A stretch of 64,000 nucleotides of DNA from Oreocharis arfaki (GCA_013398015.1 VZRR01005779.1:33213-97212); one strand, 5' to 3'; positions 1 through 13,997 are shown, counted from the first letter of the stretch. Made by a program: numbers and translations. The notes: generated by a model not told the origin, from the letters alone.

Positions 1-3000
1 TGTTCTACTGCCTCCTGACTCACTATCTGTACTTCTGCCTGTTTGCAACAGGCACAGAAATGTGTTTCTACACATTCATTCCCAGTTACAGTTATTAATC
101 ATTGATGTAAACACAGCATTATCCATCATCTTCAATGTCTTCCTAGTTTTACTGCTAAGTCTATAAGAAACATTAGAATAATGTTTGTAAGTCTTGTTTC
201 ACAAAATAAAACCAGAATTCTAAAAAAACCCAGTTTGTGTCTATCATGGCCTAAAACACAGTTCGAAATTAAATTTTTAAAAATGAAAACTTATCACTGG
301 GGCAATTGATTTTTAAATTGAAATCTCATTCATTTAAGAATAAGAAAAAAAGTTGCAATTACTAATTAGGATAACATCTACATAGTGTTTCAAAATACTG
401 CTTCTGAAATAGATATTAACACATTTATGGCGAACTATTTTAATATTTATTTGATTTTGAAAATAGGAAGTAAAACAAAACAGAAGTGAAACAGAAGTTT
501 AAAAACTTGAGATTTTCAAAGACTTATACAATAGTATGCATGTAATTCCATCAAAAAAATGTAAGGACAGACTCCTTTCTTCTGTCTCCTTGAAAATTCA
601 AACCCATAAATTTAAGTGATAGTTTTGGGATGCCTCAAATGAAATCATAACTGCCAGCAGCAGTGATATCCTACACCAAAAGAGGTCTGAGAGAACACTG
701 TTTTTTATCATGTCAGTGAGACATGGAGCAAAGAGTGCTTGAAAAGGCAGTGATAAAATAAACCATAAAAATTCCTCCTGTTCTGCTCTTAGTCTACAGG
801 CTTAAAAGCACAAAAAGCAAACTTTACGTTCTTGATCCATAAATGCTTGCAAAAGATGTTCTGCTCTATTGTATCTCTTTCACCTAACTCAAGCTTAACC
901 AGCGTAAAGGGGCTTTAGATTCCAGTGCCTTCTAAACATATCTTGACCACTTTAAACACAAAGTAATCTATCAAGAGCCAACCATACAGTAGGAAGACCA
1001 AGCTGAGACTTGAGCTGTTGAACAAGCTGCTCCAAGGATCTTTGAAAGTGGATGCCATAAAATAAACTTTGGATCCAGAAAGGTGAGGGAACAGCCCAAA
1101 GATTTGCTCAGAGAACAGAAATGCTGATGAATGGTGGTTTCCCCCAAAATAAAAGACTTTTCCTTTGTTCTAGTTCTTTTGGGGCTGTCAGGAGCAGTTA
1201 TGCCTCATATATTGGCTGATTCATGACCTTCTAAAAGTGGGTGATATTCACTGAGTAGAAACTTTGGACAGAAGCCAAGGCACAACCCTTCTGTAACAGA
1301 GACTTCTGCAGGACACACTACACATCTCCTTTTGTTTAAAAGGGCAAGAAAGGAAGGAAACAAGGCCAGGTTTTCCACGAGAGAGCTCATTTCTAACCCA
1401 TTCCAAAGAGAAAATTACCTAGTATGCTGATTTCTTCTTAATACTGTTAAAATATTGACAATGGATTTGAGGAATAATCACAGGTGTTGCTGAAATATCC
1501 ATGGATAACCGAAGCATGAAGTGAGAATGTCAGCTGAAATGGTGCAAACAAATTAATCCCGTTCTGTAGCGCATGACTAAAAAGAGACTGCAGTCAAAAA
1601 AACCTTTTTCCAACTATAACACATCCCCAAGTGCTTCCCACATAATCCTGAATCCATCCTTACATTTCCACTTAGAGATCAGGAGTTACTAATAGTATAA
1701 AGACCTAAAACACAGTAATATTAAGTAACTTCTCCCCATCTGCATTTGGAAGCCTCTGGTACAACACAGATTTTCAAGTCTTAAACCAGAATCTTAATCA
1801 TGTTTTGTACAAAACCTAACACGAAAACAGCTTTAAAATACTCAAATTATACCATCTGAAAGATTGATTTAATTAAAAGATGTTGTGCCTCGTACCCAAA
1901 GTACATCTCACTTCAGTAATTAGCTCTTCTCTACACAAAACACCACTGTTTGAAGCATCAGTTTTGGGACTTTCCCGGTCTGCAAGAACATTATCTTTCT
2001 TGAGTAATACAGTGGCTGGAATATACTGGATGAGAAAACACATGGAGTCTCAGATCTCCCTTGAGCACTGGCCCAACATATGGCCCTGCACATTTTGAAA
2101 GATGGTGTTTGGGATAGTTTGCTGAATATTCTTAAGATGACTGCTCTTCTGCTGTGTGAGAAAGAGGGCTTTTTCTTATCCCTAAAATGACTGTCTTCAA
2201 TAAGCAGTGATTCACTGAACTAGCCCTGAAGCTGCCTTTGGAAGCTCAGTATTCAAAAACCATCTGTGCCAGCAAGTACCAGGAGAGGGCTTTCATTTGA
2301 TATTTAAACAAATTATACCCTCAGATATTTCAAACATATAGTCTGTATTTATGTATTTTGGGATACTAGCCATAGGTCTTGATGAAAAGCCAAATTATTT
2401 AATTATTTGTATTATTATTAAATACAGAAAAATACTTGTATTTAACCTCTACACTTTAATTCCATGATAAAAAATGAGGGACTTGAAAATATGCAAATTC
2501 TGCATTCATGCCACCTTAGCAGTACTTAAATATTTAGCTTGTAAAGCTACCTGACCTAGTCTTGTGATAGTTAATTCTTTTTTTAAAGCTTTAACTCTTA
2601 TAATTACATGAAAATATCTATTTCATAAACAAACCAAACTTTTAATTCTTACTCTTAAAAGCCTTATAATTCAAGAAAAAAAGCACTGAAAATGTGAACT
2701 GAATAGATTCAAAATCAAACAGAAAGCAATCAAGGTAAACAAAAGCAACCCAAAACTTATATTTAATCTGACATTAGAGGTGCTTAGAGATGCTAACTGA
2801 AGAATTTAAGTGCTTGCTGTCCTGAATGTTGTGACCTGTTTGGGTCACCCACCGCTGACTGCCACACGAGCATCACAGGACCATGGCACAGATCAGAACT
2901 GGGCAGCACTGCTGCTAAACACATAACATGGGCCAGGATCCTTAGATACCTAACTTGATAACCATGCACTAAATTCCAAAAAGCTGTGACTTTAAAAGAT

Positions 3001-6000
3001 TTTACAATAATTTTTGTCTAGTATTACTAAAGAAAGGAAAACCCCTAAAAAATTCTGCAAATGCAGTGTTTTCAACTATGCCAGGCAGAGAAGCTGAATC
3101 CTTCCAAAGGTATCTCGCTTCTCTTTACCTCTTCTCCTTCACTCTTGATCTAAACCCTACATTATAATAATAAGCAGGCTGAATTACTGATGAGCTGCTG
3201 GCTGCTACAGAGGCAGCTGTGTTTCCAGCAGATCATCTAAAATATGAGCAGATACAAAAGGTACTAAAAAGAAAGAGAATGAAGTGCAGGTGATCTCACA
3301 TTTGCTGTCTCTGTCTGGTTGCAAGTTCCTTTTCCAGTGTTCACTGGGCTCTAGGCCGAACTACTTCAACAAGCTAAGCAGGAACTATTCACTTTTTACT
3401 GTTGTTAGATCAGTCTTCATCCTGTTTATCGAATGGAGATGGGTCAGCCCAGGGTAAAAGAGCCACAGCCAACCAAAGGGAAGGGGCAGGAATGCAGGGA
3501 TTGGGATAGGGGTCACAGTGACATCAGCCCAAGCCACTTCATATTCTTGGTCTGAAACCAGCCACTCACTTGGTGGTAGTGTTATTTGAGAACACTGAGC
3601 CCCTGCTCATCTGCTGGTTTACAAAATATTTTCTCCATGTTTTGGAAGGGCACTTTTTATATGGTTCCATGTAGAAGCAAATTTAAAAAAAAAAACAGGT
3701 AAAAATAACCTCACTTCAAAACTACTGATTTTCCATGTCCCCAGGTAAAAGTAATAAAAAAAAATTAGCTGTACTAGTACAGGAAAGACAGTTGATGGCC
3801 TGGTCTTGATAGCTTATAATAATCCTGCCCTCCAAAAAAAAGGTCTATTTAGCTATGGCTTGAAAACAAGTGAAGAAGTCCAAATGAGCTCTTGCAATGT
3901 GAGACGGAGAACAAATTTAAAGAAAATACTCTCGAACAAAGTGCTGGTAGAAAATATTTACAGTTATAAACTCAAGTTTTTTCACATTTACAAACGCTGA
4001 AAAAGAGCTATTTCTTTCTATACAACAAGCAGTACTTGAATACAGAAATATTAATCTTTTCCATCAACCTCTTGTCTTAGGTAGAATATCCATCACTATA
4101 CCCTAAATTAACCTCCTGCTCAGATGAAAAGGGTATTATTAAAAAGATCCAATTTCCAAAAATAAATTGTTAGTATTTCTGTTAAACCAAGAAGCTGGAC
4201 TGAAATCCAGCACTGCTCACTGAAAAAAATGGCCAATGCAACTAAGTAAAATATCAAACAAGAGTTAGTTCAGAAAAGGGGAAAAAAAAAGAACATGCCA
4301 GGGAGGGATGATTTGTAAATGACATCTCTTTGGATCAGCAAACATGCAGGGTCCCAGCTGCAACAAAAGCAGACATTTAAGTAAAAAAAGATTAGTGAGG
4401 AGACTAGCAACTTCAATGAAAAACTGAGTATTTTGACCAAAAAAAAGGGCCGGCCAAGAAAGCTCTGGCCAAGTCAGACCTTGCAAGCAGAGATTATCAG
4501 TAGCAAGGGCTTTAAGCAGCTTAGAAATTGCTGGGAGAAATTAGTGTCATAGACCACAGAGGAGGTCAGATATTTTAAGGTAGAATTGGGCTAAGGGGGT
4601 GTTGGTACCACAGAACACAGAATCATAACGATGTTTATAATCTCCAGAAACCCAAAGAAGAGATATCACACAGCTTTAGACAAATAATACAAAATTCCAG
4701 TACCTTTTTACAGTGAAACATTTTGGAAGAGTGGAGTTTATTTCTGCATAGCAGACCTAATAAGCTCAGAAAAATAACAGATAGGGAGTTTCTAGGAGCC
4801 AAGCTGTGTGACACAGCTTCCACAGTACTTTAGGTCCTATTCCCTACAAAAGACATTGAATAATGCAGATACAGTTTCCAAGACCTTGAAATCCGCTTCC
4901 AGCCAGCCATGTATATGAGCTGGCCAGGATGGTTAGAAGCTAGGAGAAGAGGGATGGGAGCAATTCCATCTGAACTGGCACACAATTCATGGCTCCAGGA
5001 AATCCATGTATCGGCAAAAACTTCAAGGATAGTTTGCCAGTTGAATAATACAGTTGTTCAGCAAAATTAGGGCTAGGGGAGCAGCAAAAGGATGCAAAAA
5101 TGCCCAGACGCCTTTGGAATTTGCTCCAGACTTTTATTTTTCCTTGAAGCACTGTACCAAGAGAATAAGGAGCTTCTAGAGAGAGAGGGATGCTGTTCAT
5201 CATAATCCATTCAGATAGAGAGCTCTGATTAAACTGTTTCATTCACTGAAGGTGACCACAATTTTGTTCATCAAATTATTAAAGCTTACCAAAGAACATT
5301 TTTTTTAAACAGAAAATAGACAAAAAAAATTAAATTCTATTCCTTAGGAGAAAATATTCCTCTGGTGAAGTGTTAAAATCTGAAGGGATCCATGTATTAT
5401 TAGAAGGTTCAAATTATTTTTAAATGAGGGAAAGCCAAAGCTATGACCAACCAGTTGAGCTTCTAATGAAAGCTCCTTTGGGCCTGTTGCTGCGAGACTT
5501 GTTCCAGGTTCATGTGGAGGAGAACAGAATTCTTTACCGAATGTAAGATAAAGGAGGGAGATTGAAAGGAAAGGAATAACAGGACAATACAAAACCCGGG
5601 AAACTCCCTCAGTCTGAAAAGAATTTTGCCAGAAACAGGAGCATCTCCTACATATCTGAAGTCCTAAGTCAATTTCAGAGTATGACCAAGATTCACTTCT
5701 GTCCCTAGCTCAGCTAATTCCCAAGCACTAATCTTAGCACACGAAAAGAGAGAGAAGTCAGATAAAAGCTATCCAAAATGGGAAGCAAAAAGGCCGTTGG
5801 AAATGCCTGGCATTTACACAGTCAAATATCTGAGCCAAAACTGTTAGTTTAGTTATTCAAAACAAAATGTTTGCATTTTCATCAGAACAGGCATGTAATA
5901 GGGAGAATTCCTCTGACTGCACTGCGTGGGCAGACTTAGCAGAAGCAAAAGCAGCCCAAGTGTATCTGCACTAAACAACACAGTGCTCTTACACAGCCAC

Positions 6001-6561
6001 CCGCAGCAGTGCAACCACGTCACCCTGGCTCTCCACATTGCATAATATATATCAGGCTTTCGACAATTTTGCATTTACTGTGTAGCACAGCTACTTCTCC
6101 ACCTAAAAATAACAGGAGAATCATGTTAATGAATCTGGTTCTACTTCTAGAGCACAGTATTCTTATAACTCATCTTTGCAGTGTTGGGGGATACCTTGAC
6201 ATTCTGGAAGAAGTTTGGACACGCAGTTGTCACAAAGCTACACTGGTATTACTACAAGCTCTTGGTTCAAACTGTAAGCAAGACTACAGTTATGGTTTTT
6301 CAGATACTTCTTCGTTCTCTACTCTTTTTGGTTTTTTTCAGATTATCCAGAGGAGAAAAGAGGTATAAAGGCAGTGAACAGTTTAAGACCTACACTTAAC
6401 AATTAACTATTTCTAAAATATTCTTCAATTATCTGCTGAAAGTTCACACTTGAAAATACAACTAAAAGGAGATGCCGTTTTAACTGTGGCAAGATAAGCT
6501 GGACTCCTGGTCCTGATGTGCATTTCCAAATGACACACTTCACTGACAGCCTCTGACATAC
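1..6561 (-). other. TAF4B: Intron of TAF4B (partial), before the last coding exon
   Basis: This is AT-rich, non-coding sequence downstream of the 6.6 kb exon. I searched the minus strand for the terminal RITR.NLRDLIF block of the TAF4 family and for its stop codon and saw neither, so the last exon should lie to the left of the window. Short ORFs here show no recognisable protein and no codon pattern unlike random. No CR1 copy, RNA gene or strong repeat was recognised. Confidence 0.7.
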
Positions 6562-6684
6562 CTCTCCTCCTACGGTGAGCAGGCCAGGTGCATCCAGCTT
6601 CCGTTTCTTCCGGGGACCGATGGCTGCCAGTGCTGTTAGATTGGCATCCCTCTGCCTCATCTGGGCAAGCTCTTGCTGCTGCAT
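6562..6684 (-). CDS. TAF4B: TAF4B exon: RDANLTALAAIGPRKKRK block
   Basis: This 123-base exon (41 codons, phase 0 at both ends) has a TGATAG acceptor and a GTATGT donor (6561 downward). It encodes MQQQELAQMRQRDANLTALA, AIGPRKKRKLDAPGLLTVGG and E. The RDANLTALAAIGPRKKR motif is nearly invariant in TAF4 and TAF4B, and the RKKRK cluster resembles a nuclear-localisation signal. The tail after RKKRK (LDAPGLLTVGGE) is variable in the family. The ATG at the exon start is an internal Met, not an initiator. In the family only one more coding exon follows, carrying the ITR..LRDLIF terminal motif; I did not find it between here and position 1. Confidence 0.94.
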
Positions 6685-7411
6685 CTATCAGGGAGGGAAA
6701 GAACTCTCTTTAGTTTTTATTCTGTTGCCATATCAAAAAGTTATCTTCAGACCTACAAGCATGAGGTAGAAGTCACACATGAGCAATCCCTGAGAGCATT
6801 TTACTGCTCCCAGAAGTAGTATTTTAGCAGCCTGGCCATAGAGGAAAAATGAAGATACTGAAGTTCTCGTGACTTTTCAGAGGATTTCTGCTTCCAAATA
6901 TCTAAACTGTTTCCAAAAACACCATCCTTTTCATTAAAAACTGCCTTAGCAAGTACTATATACTAACTACCCATCTCCAGTTTAAGACTGACACGAAGAA
7001 GGTAAATACCAATTCAAATCTTAAAAAACCCCATTTCTTACCTTATATTTATTTTGAATATTTCAAACATACTTGATGTTTTCCAAGAAAAAAAAAAAAC
7101 ACAACCCTAAATTAATAAAATACCTCTTACCTAAATGCTAGCCAAAGGTAATGCTAACACAAAACCTATACAAACCGAATTTACAAGTGCTTTCTGGGCT
7201 TAGGCTTTAGGTAAGAATACATTTGGCTAGTTTGAAGCTAGAATTAAAGAACCTGCCAGCTGCATTATGTAACAATGTAGTGGAAAATAGGAGAAAATGC
7301 TCTGGCCAGCAGAGAGGTAAGATTGCACATTCACTGTAAACTGTGTAATTCTTTCAGAGTGTTAATGATAAGAGTCATATTCCCATGAACACTAATATTT
7401 TAATAAATATT

Positions 7412-7457
7412 CTGATCAATACTGCTCAAGAATACTGATCAATAACGCACAAGAATA
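7412..7457. repeat. Two-copy tandem duplication, 23-bp unit
   Basis: Two adjacent 23-base units both begin CTGATCAATA and end CAAGAATA, with 20 of 23 positions identical. Each contains TGATCA. This looks like a simple local duplication that has begun to diverge. Confidence 0.75.
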
Positions 7458-8120
7458 ACTCATTAGGCAACACAGTATATTATTTTAATTAGATAAAAGC
7501 ATTCATAGCTCTTAGAAATAATTCTTACTAATTTCAAAACTTTGCTTTTGCAAAATGCCTCAGTAAACTAATAAAGAGGAGGTATTTGCTTTCTAATCCC
7601 ACTGATGCCATTCTTGTTCCCGCTTCAGCAGCAGCGCACAGAACAACACCTCGAGAAATTCAGCGGCGGTAATAAAAACATTGTATGGTACAGGCACAAT
7701 TCTTCATTAAAATAAAACTGAACTTACAAGCACAGAAATGTCTCAGCCATTACCTACACACGATCTGCACATACAAGCAGGGCCTGAACTATTTCAACCA
7801 ATGTTTAAAGGGAAGGAGGTTTAAGGAAAAAAGTGCCAGTCTGGCACTTCTCCATTCACCTCTGCCCAGAAAAAGCAGATACACTTCATGCCTCCTATTT
7901 AGTGCAGTTCTCAGATTAATCCATTTAGCAACCAATACACTTGTGACCAAGCACTGTGCCTGAACAGCTTTGGTCACAGGCTCACTGAGGAGTTTCAAAC
8001 TCCAGTTGATGGTACCAGGGCCCAGCACATGCCCAGAGCCAGAAGAGGGGAGGCAGGTGACCTGGAGAGCCCCTGGAGAGCAGCACAAAGGAATTGGAGC
8101 CAGCAAGTGAGCAGCACTAG

Positions 8121-8295
8121 GGCCAAAACCGGGCCCAGCACTCAGGGTGTGCCCTCACCAGTGCCCAGCACAGAGGGACAGGCACTGCCCTGCTCCTGCT
8201 GCCCACACTAGTGCTGATACAGGCCAGGGGCCATCGGCCTCATGCCCACTTGGGCATGCCTGGGCTCATGCTCAGCTGCCGCCAACCACCACCAG
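8121..8295 (-). mobile_element. CR1 LINE fragment, inverted (end of the reverse-transcriptase ORF)
   Basis: Read on the minus strand, this matches the last part of CR1 ORF2. The decayed peptide contains LSMS, then LACISTSVGSRSRAVPVPL and a WALVRAHPE-like stretch. Compare the CR1 pattern LNMSQQCAQVAKKA, then ILACIRNSVASRSREVI and ALVRPHLEYC. Stop codons interrupt it (for example after KWA), so it is inactive. On the plus strand its landmarks are GCCCTCACCAGTGCCCAGCA and CACACTAGTGCTGATACAGG. It abuts a plus-strand CR1 piece at about 8299 and corresponds to the section that piece lacks. Confidence 0.85.
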
Positions 8296-8298
8296 CAC

Positions 8299-8750
8299 TT
8301 TTCTCATCTTTGTCGATGACATGGACACTGGGATCAAGCGCACCCTCAGCAAGGTGGCTGACAGCACCAAGCTGGAACTGGGAATGTTCAGCCTGGAGAA
8401 CAGAAGGCTCCAGAAAGACCTCACTGTGGCTTTCCAGAGCCTAAAGGGAGCTGACAAGAAAGACAGAGGGAGACTTTGGACAAGGGCCGGGAGCGACAGG
8501 ACATGAGGGAATTGCTTCAAACTGAAAGGGTGTGGATTTGGATTAGATACAAGGAAAAAAATCCTTCCCTGTGAAGGTGCTGAGTTCCTGGTACAGGTTG
8601 CCCAGAGAAGCTGTGGCTGCTCCATCCCTGGAAGTGTCCAAGGTTAGACGGGGCTTGGAGCAACCTGGGACAGTAGAAAGTGTCTCTGCTCATGGCAAAG
8701 GGTGCAAAAGATGATCTCAAAGATCCCTTCCAACACAAACCATTCTACAT
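8299..8750 (+). mobile_element. CR1 LINE, 3' end, internally deleted
   Basis: The plus strand begins in the reverse-transcriptase ORF (FVDDMDTGIKRTLSKVADST, a decayed form of the CR1 'DDLD.GIE.TLSKFADDTKL' pattern). It jumps at about 8382 to the end of the ORF (FSLENRRLQKDLTVAFQSLKG-like) and then to the CR1 3' region, with CAGGTTGCCCAGAGAAGCTG, CATCCCTGGAAGTGTCCAAG and GATCCCTTCCAACACAAACC. It ends at ACCATTCTAC, close to the CR1 terminus. Several hundred bases of the ORF are missing at the jump. It is a dead copy with no intact ORF. Confidence 0.92.
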
Positions 8751-11700
8751 TTTCACATTCTTCAGAAAAAGTGAATTCAGTCACTTAGAATTTGAAACCC
8801 CATTTTTCACATTTTTATGCTATATATTTTGTACCCGCTGTTATTATCATAACTTCAGTATAACAGTATCTAAAAATATGTATCTCATCTACAGGGTACA
8901 AGAATTTCCTAAATACAAAAAAGAAATGCAGAAAAATATCTAAATAATAGTGCAAAGGTCTATACATACTTCTCTTTGCCAACTCATATTAGGTTTTTAG
9001 CTCAAATATCTTTGGCTCTCTTCCAGATTAAATGCCAGTTAGACAGACCTGCTCGCTTACCCTTTCAAGGTAGATAGCAACAGTGGTGAGCTCTAATCAT
9101 TTACAAAGGTCATGATCGGAAGCTAGCCCGTAAGCAGTCATTTAAAATTCGATTGATCCCTATTTGTAGTCAGGGAAAGAAAATGGACATTTCAGCTGTA
9201 TTGTAATTATGAGGCTTCGAGGCAACTGTAAATAGATGTGCAAATCCAGATACTGGCAAATACCTTAGAGAAGAAATTATTACTATAGTATAACATATAT
9301 CCAGGAAAGGTTGAAGATAAAACTGCATATAAAAAAAGATCAATCATCTTTTTGCTAATTTGCCTTGCTTGCCAGCCTACAAGGGTTATCACAATTATCA
9401 GAAGTCTGATGAATATTTAAGCAAGGGCCAACTGGCTTTGAGTGATCTCATACGAAGTTGTCAAGCTTTGCAGAATAAGAAATTTTGCACTGGAGTTAAG
9501 TATTCATTTCCTGGGAGGTGCAGGTCAGAAATGCAGTCTGATAGATAACTTGTATCATGCAAAGGTTATATGAATATTTTATCAGTATCTTATCCAAAGT
9601 CACCATTTTCAAACCCACAGGAAGCTAGTACTTACTTGGCTCTCTGTGCTACCTGTACTGCATATACCCTGACTGTTCCCACATGGAATATCAGCACTTA
9701 GTGCCTCTTGTCGAGGTTTTCTTGCACATGCAAATTGTAAAGCAAAATACGCCATTTCTCTAAATTTCCCATAGTGGGATAAATCTTGCCCTCACTTCGA
9801 AATCTGCAAACTGGTGCTGTTTTACCAAGAAAATACGGAATAGCTTTAAGAATCTGCAGAAAAGTTTGCACTCATCATTCTTCAGGTTCTTCATCCTTTC
9901 TCTTTTAACCAGTGTGAAAAACTAAAGATGGTTCTTGATATCATACACTAATTTTGACAAACGCACAAGATTTTCAACTACCTATAATTCATCACCTGAC
10001 AGAAAACCTGGCTCAACAGACAGCCAAAGGAGCTTGGCTCTGTTCGAACCTTCACTGGGTGAATACTGGTAAGACCTTGCTCTTCACCTCCCTGTGTCTC
10101 ACCCAGCTTGTCTATGTCTGCTACAGGCTCTCCAGACGAGGATCCTCCTCCACTACATGCCTCACTTATAATCAAGCCCCAGTGGGATGACTAGACATTA
10201 CTTTAACACAAATAAGGAATATGCTGCCAGGTACAAAAGCACAAAAGCACAAAAGCTGCCAGACAAAAACACAGTACAGTTTCCGATACTGGTTTTACAG
10301 CACACACCGTGGTAAACTACAGCAGGAAAGAATAACCTTACATAACCTTCATGAATGCTGATCAAAAAATTTCTAATAAATCAAACACATCATCAGTCAG
10401 ACCACAGAATCCTGATGTTTTATAACATAAGGACTGAAGTGCTGAAAATACTTGATAAATACTCTATTGCACAAATTCTCATCAATCTTTCTATAAATTA
10501 TCACTGGTGGTGTTTTAGGTTTTATTTGAAGCTCATCTAAAAGCAGAGAATCATAAAATTACATTTAAAAACAATCAGAAGAGTTATGATCCTGATTCTG
10601 GTTCCCAAGAGTGGCCTTCATCTTGCAGAGGCCAGTGTATTCCAGCTGAACTAAGAGAGCGTCTCTGCACACTCACTATTAACCATGAATCTCTCTTACA
10701 AGAAAACATCTTCACAGTTTATGGATACTTACTAGCAAGACATTTGACAAGATATTATTTAACATCCCACCATTGCTGGCTTCTTCATACCCCTATTCCA
10801 ACTTTATCTTTTTTCCATCTCCAAGTCTCATACTTCTGTTTTTTCATAGCCTACATCAGATTACCTGCACCAGTCTCTTTCCTACTCATCATCTGTGTTT
10901 TCATGAAAAATATTATCCCCAACTGTAATCTTTGTTTAAAATAATAATAATAAAAAAAGCAGTATCTTGGCTTTGGTTCAAAAGAGGGGACACTGCACCT
11001 TGTCCACCAGAAGCCAAATGCAAACCCTGGCCTGTGGAGGCTCTTCTCTCCAGTGCATTCTGGAGCCACATTCTCTGTGACTTTGCAACCAGTTTTGCAT
11101 ACCTGGTTCCACAGTAATCACCCTCTGAACTCTCAGCACTAAGAATAACATGAATTAAATGTCACCATCTTCAGTGTTCTGAAATTACTTTTAGAAGTAC
11201 CTGTAAAACTAAAGCTACATAAGCTTCTTACTTAAGATGATCAATTATATTTTAAAGTTAAACAAAGCAGCCTGTTATTACAATACAGTTTATCTTCTAA
11301 CTAAGCCAGTTACTAATTTCTGGATATCTAAACAAATGGAGCACCTGTTACTATCTGTACATCCTGATAAAATAATTTCCTGTTACTTAACATGACTTAC
11401 CAGAAATGAATCCAACTCACTGTATCAACCAACAAGATGCAATCGTTTGATAGCTGCATTCATTCACACTCTCATTTTCATATTGGGCTGCTGATGCAAA
11501 ATCTTCCTTTAACTTGCCTTTATCACATATAATATGGATATACTTATCAATAGCATATTAAAATTTCTGCCCTCTGGGAAGAAGACAATGCTTCAATTCA
11601 GAACCACACTAATTAACAACAATTAACTTTTTTGAAAGTAAAAACATTTATCTAAAACACAGATAAATCTTCCAATATATTGAAACAAGAAAAATGCTTA

Positions 11701-13469
11701 CAAATTAGATACTGTTTCTTGCTCCTTATCAAATCCAAATGTATTTTTAGCATGACACTTACTTACGGGGAGGTATCTCATTTGATGAAAATTACACCAT
11801 AAGAACAAAGCATTATTTTGCACAATGAAATTTTCTTCTTTGTGATGGTGGCACAGCATTTAAACCACAGAAAGAATACTACTTTAATAAAGTGAAGATA
11901 ACCACAGAAGTTCTAAAATTTTAGTTTGTTTTCTATAGAAAATTATTTGTTATGATACATTTAGGTATTTAAGAAAGAAGTGCCACAAGCCATATGCCAG
12001 AAGGAAGACAGCCATATGTCTATGCGAAGTATCAACATTAGATCTTAAAAGCTAGATTTAGTAATTTTCAAAAACCAAGAATGCACTTATTTGTCAGGCA
12101 AAACCCAGGCAAACAGAAGTGAGCTTGGTCTAAAGCAGAGATGTAGATAAAAATGGGTATGAGCTGTAGCTGCTAAGGACTAAGAGAAATTTCCTTCGGA
12201 AAGTAAGAGGACTGCTGGAACTCTTAAAAATTCTAGTCTACATATAAATACCTTCAAAAATTAAAGGGAGAAGAGGGAGTGGGATCACATGAGAGAGAGA
12301 AAGGTCAAGGAGGTGTTTCTCTGCCTACAGGCAGAATTCAGGCATGTTTTTTGGCCTAGAAGGAAAATAACCCAGTGACAGAGACACAGAGATGATTGCG
12401 AAGATAAAGAAGAAAGAGCTTAGGGAAGTAGTCATGTATGTTTAAATACTGCCAATATAGGATTTGATAAGGGAATAGAAGCCAAGTTGTAAAAGTAAGT
12501 TTCTGTAGTCACAGAGCCAACTCAGCCCCGCAAGAACTGCATTTAATCTATTTACAGTTCCCAACTTAGTTCAGAAATACCACCTAAGAAGAAACGAGAG
12601 GAGGCTCCCAGTACCACAGAAGCTAAAAATATCAGCTGCATTCATGGGTGAAGACAAGCAGCAGTGAACCCCAAACAGGAAACTGGCAATGGAGGGTGCT
12701 AAATGGCAGAAATGTTTGATGGAAGCAAGATCATATGAACAATGACTTAAGCATTGATTTCTAGCCAATAGGCATCAATGGAAATCCTTCCTAATTCTGT
12801 TTGCGATGGATGGCTTAATTCCTGATAACAGGGTCATATGCTGGGAAAAACTTGTCTTAATTGATGGTTCTGTAACATGTATCTATCAGTCTCAGACAGT
12901 GATTACACCCCCTGGAAAAACATCTTTTTTGCTGAGGAGTGCCTGAAATGTGGAACCATTACACATGTCCTAAGATGCCCACAACACAAGGTGCAATTAA
13001 AAATGAAATTCATTAAAAATGCTGGCAGGAACCTCAAGAAGTCCAGCACAACGATCAAGAAGGATGGATGCCTCAGTGAATCTGAGGGAGCCTTGCAAAG
13101 CAGCTCGTGTGTGCTGCAGGCCCGTGCAGTCCTCCAGCCCTACTCCGGTGCTGAAATCTCTCAAGGTCAGCACAGCTCCACTGCCTGCTAAGGAACTGCT
13201 CCAAGTACTGAAGTGTGCAAAAACGCCACACCAGAGAGGTTTCACCTGTGTAACAGCAGGTCATACACCAAACACATCCTGTGAGACTTTTAAACTTTCA
13301 CGGCTCTGACAAATTATATCTAATTTTCTTCAGTACAAAGCTGGATGCTGCTTCTTCTCAAGTGCTCTCCCACAAGTCAGTAAAAGCTCCAGCTGTCCCT
13401 TGCAATGGCTGCACATCTATCTGAACTAGATCAAGATTTTACTTTACTGTGAAAGGTTGTTTGTCTGTT

Positions 13470-13499
13470 GGGTTTTTGGCGGGGGGGGGGAGGGGAGGA
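13470..13499 (+). repeat. G-rich tract with a run of 10 or more G
   Basis: A GGG, then GGCGGGGGGGGGG, A and GGGG lie within 30 bases, followed by a pyrimidine-rich stretch. The four possible G-runs with loops of eight bases or less could form a G-quadruplex on the plus strand. The tract is in an intron and may also be a sequencing-error hot spot. Confidence 0.6.
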
Positions 13500-13995
13500 G
13501 TTTCTTCTTTTTTTCTTATCCACACACTTTTAACAGTGGTTGAAAATTATTGCATAACATTAGGAAAAAAAATCACCCTGGGCAAAGATCAAGCTGGGAA
13601 TGTTTCAGCCTCAAGATAACTGTTTCTCAAAATAATGAGCATCTGAACACAGTGCTGGAATCTTAACTGGGGTACTCTGGACCAAGCATCTTTCCTACAA
13701 CAGACATTTCTGTTTATTACATCTAATTTCATTACGTTTTACAAGTTTACTCACATTTTCCATTTAAATGTGCCCTATTACTTTCAAGATAGATGACGTG
13801 TCAAACTCTGATACAGAAAATGCCAGGTGCATCCTGCCTTTCATTTTTATTTTTCCCTGAAATAAAAAGGCTTAATTGTAATTTTCCCCAGTCTTGTACA
13901 TTACACAGTTAAATGGGATTTTTAAAACAATTATCCTTATATCTACAATTTTATCCCCTTACTACTCAAGACCACACACTGTCTGAACCGATTTT

Positions 13996-13997
13996 TA

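Noticed and set aside
2041..2100. Candidate for the terminal TAF4 LRDLIF exon, based on an AGATCT core near 2051
   Set aside because: The minus-strand reading gives L-K-G-D-L-R-L-H and then diverges, with no ITR motif before it or matching splice acceptor.
8147..8625. ORFs of 77-119 codons on both strands near 8.2-8.6 kb
   Set aside because: They are decayed CR1 reverse-transcriptase and 3'-region sequence or its antisense shadow, not host genes.
13010..13310. Possible CR1 fragment suggested by GGCAGGAACCTCAAGAAGTC
   Set aside because: Only one short stretch resembles CR1 (RNL.K); the surrounding sequence does not follow the CR1 order, so it is left unassigned.
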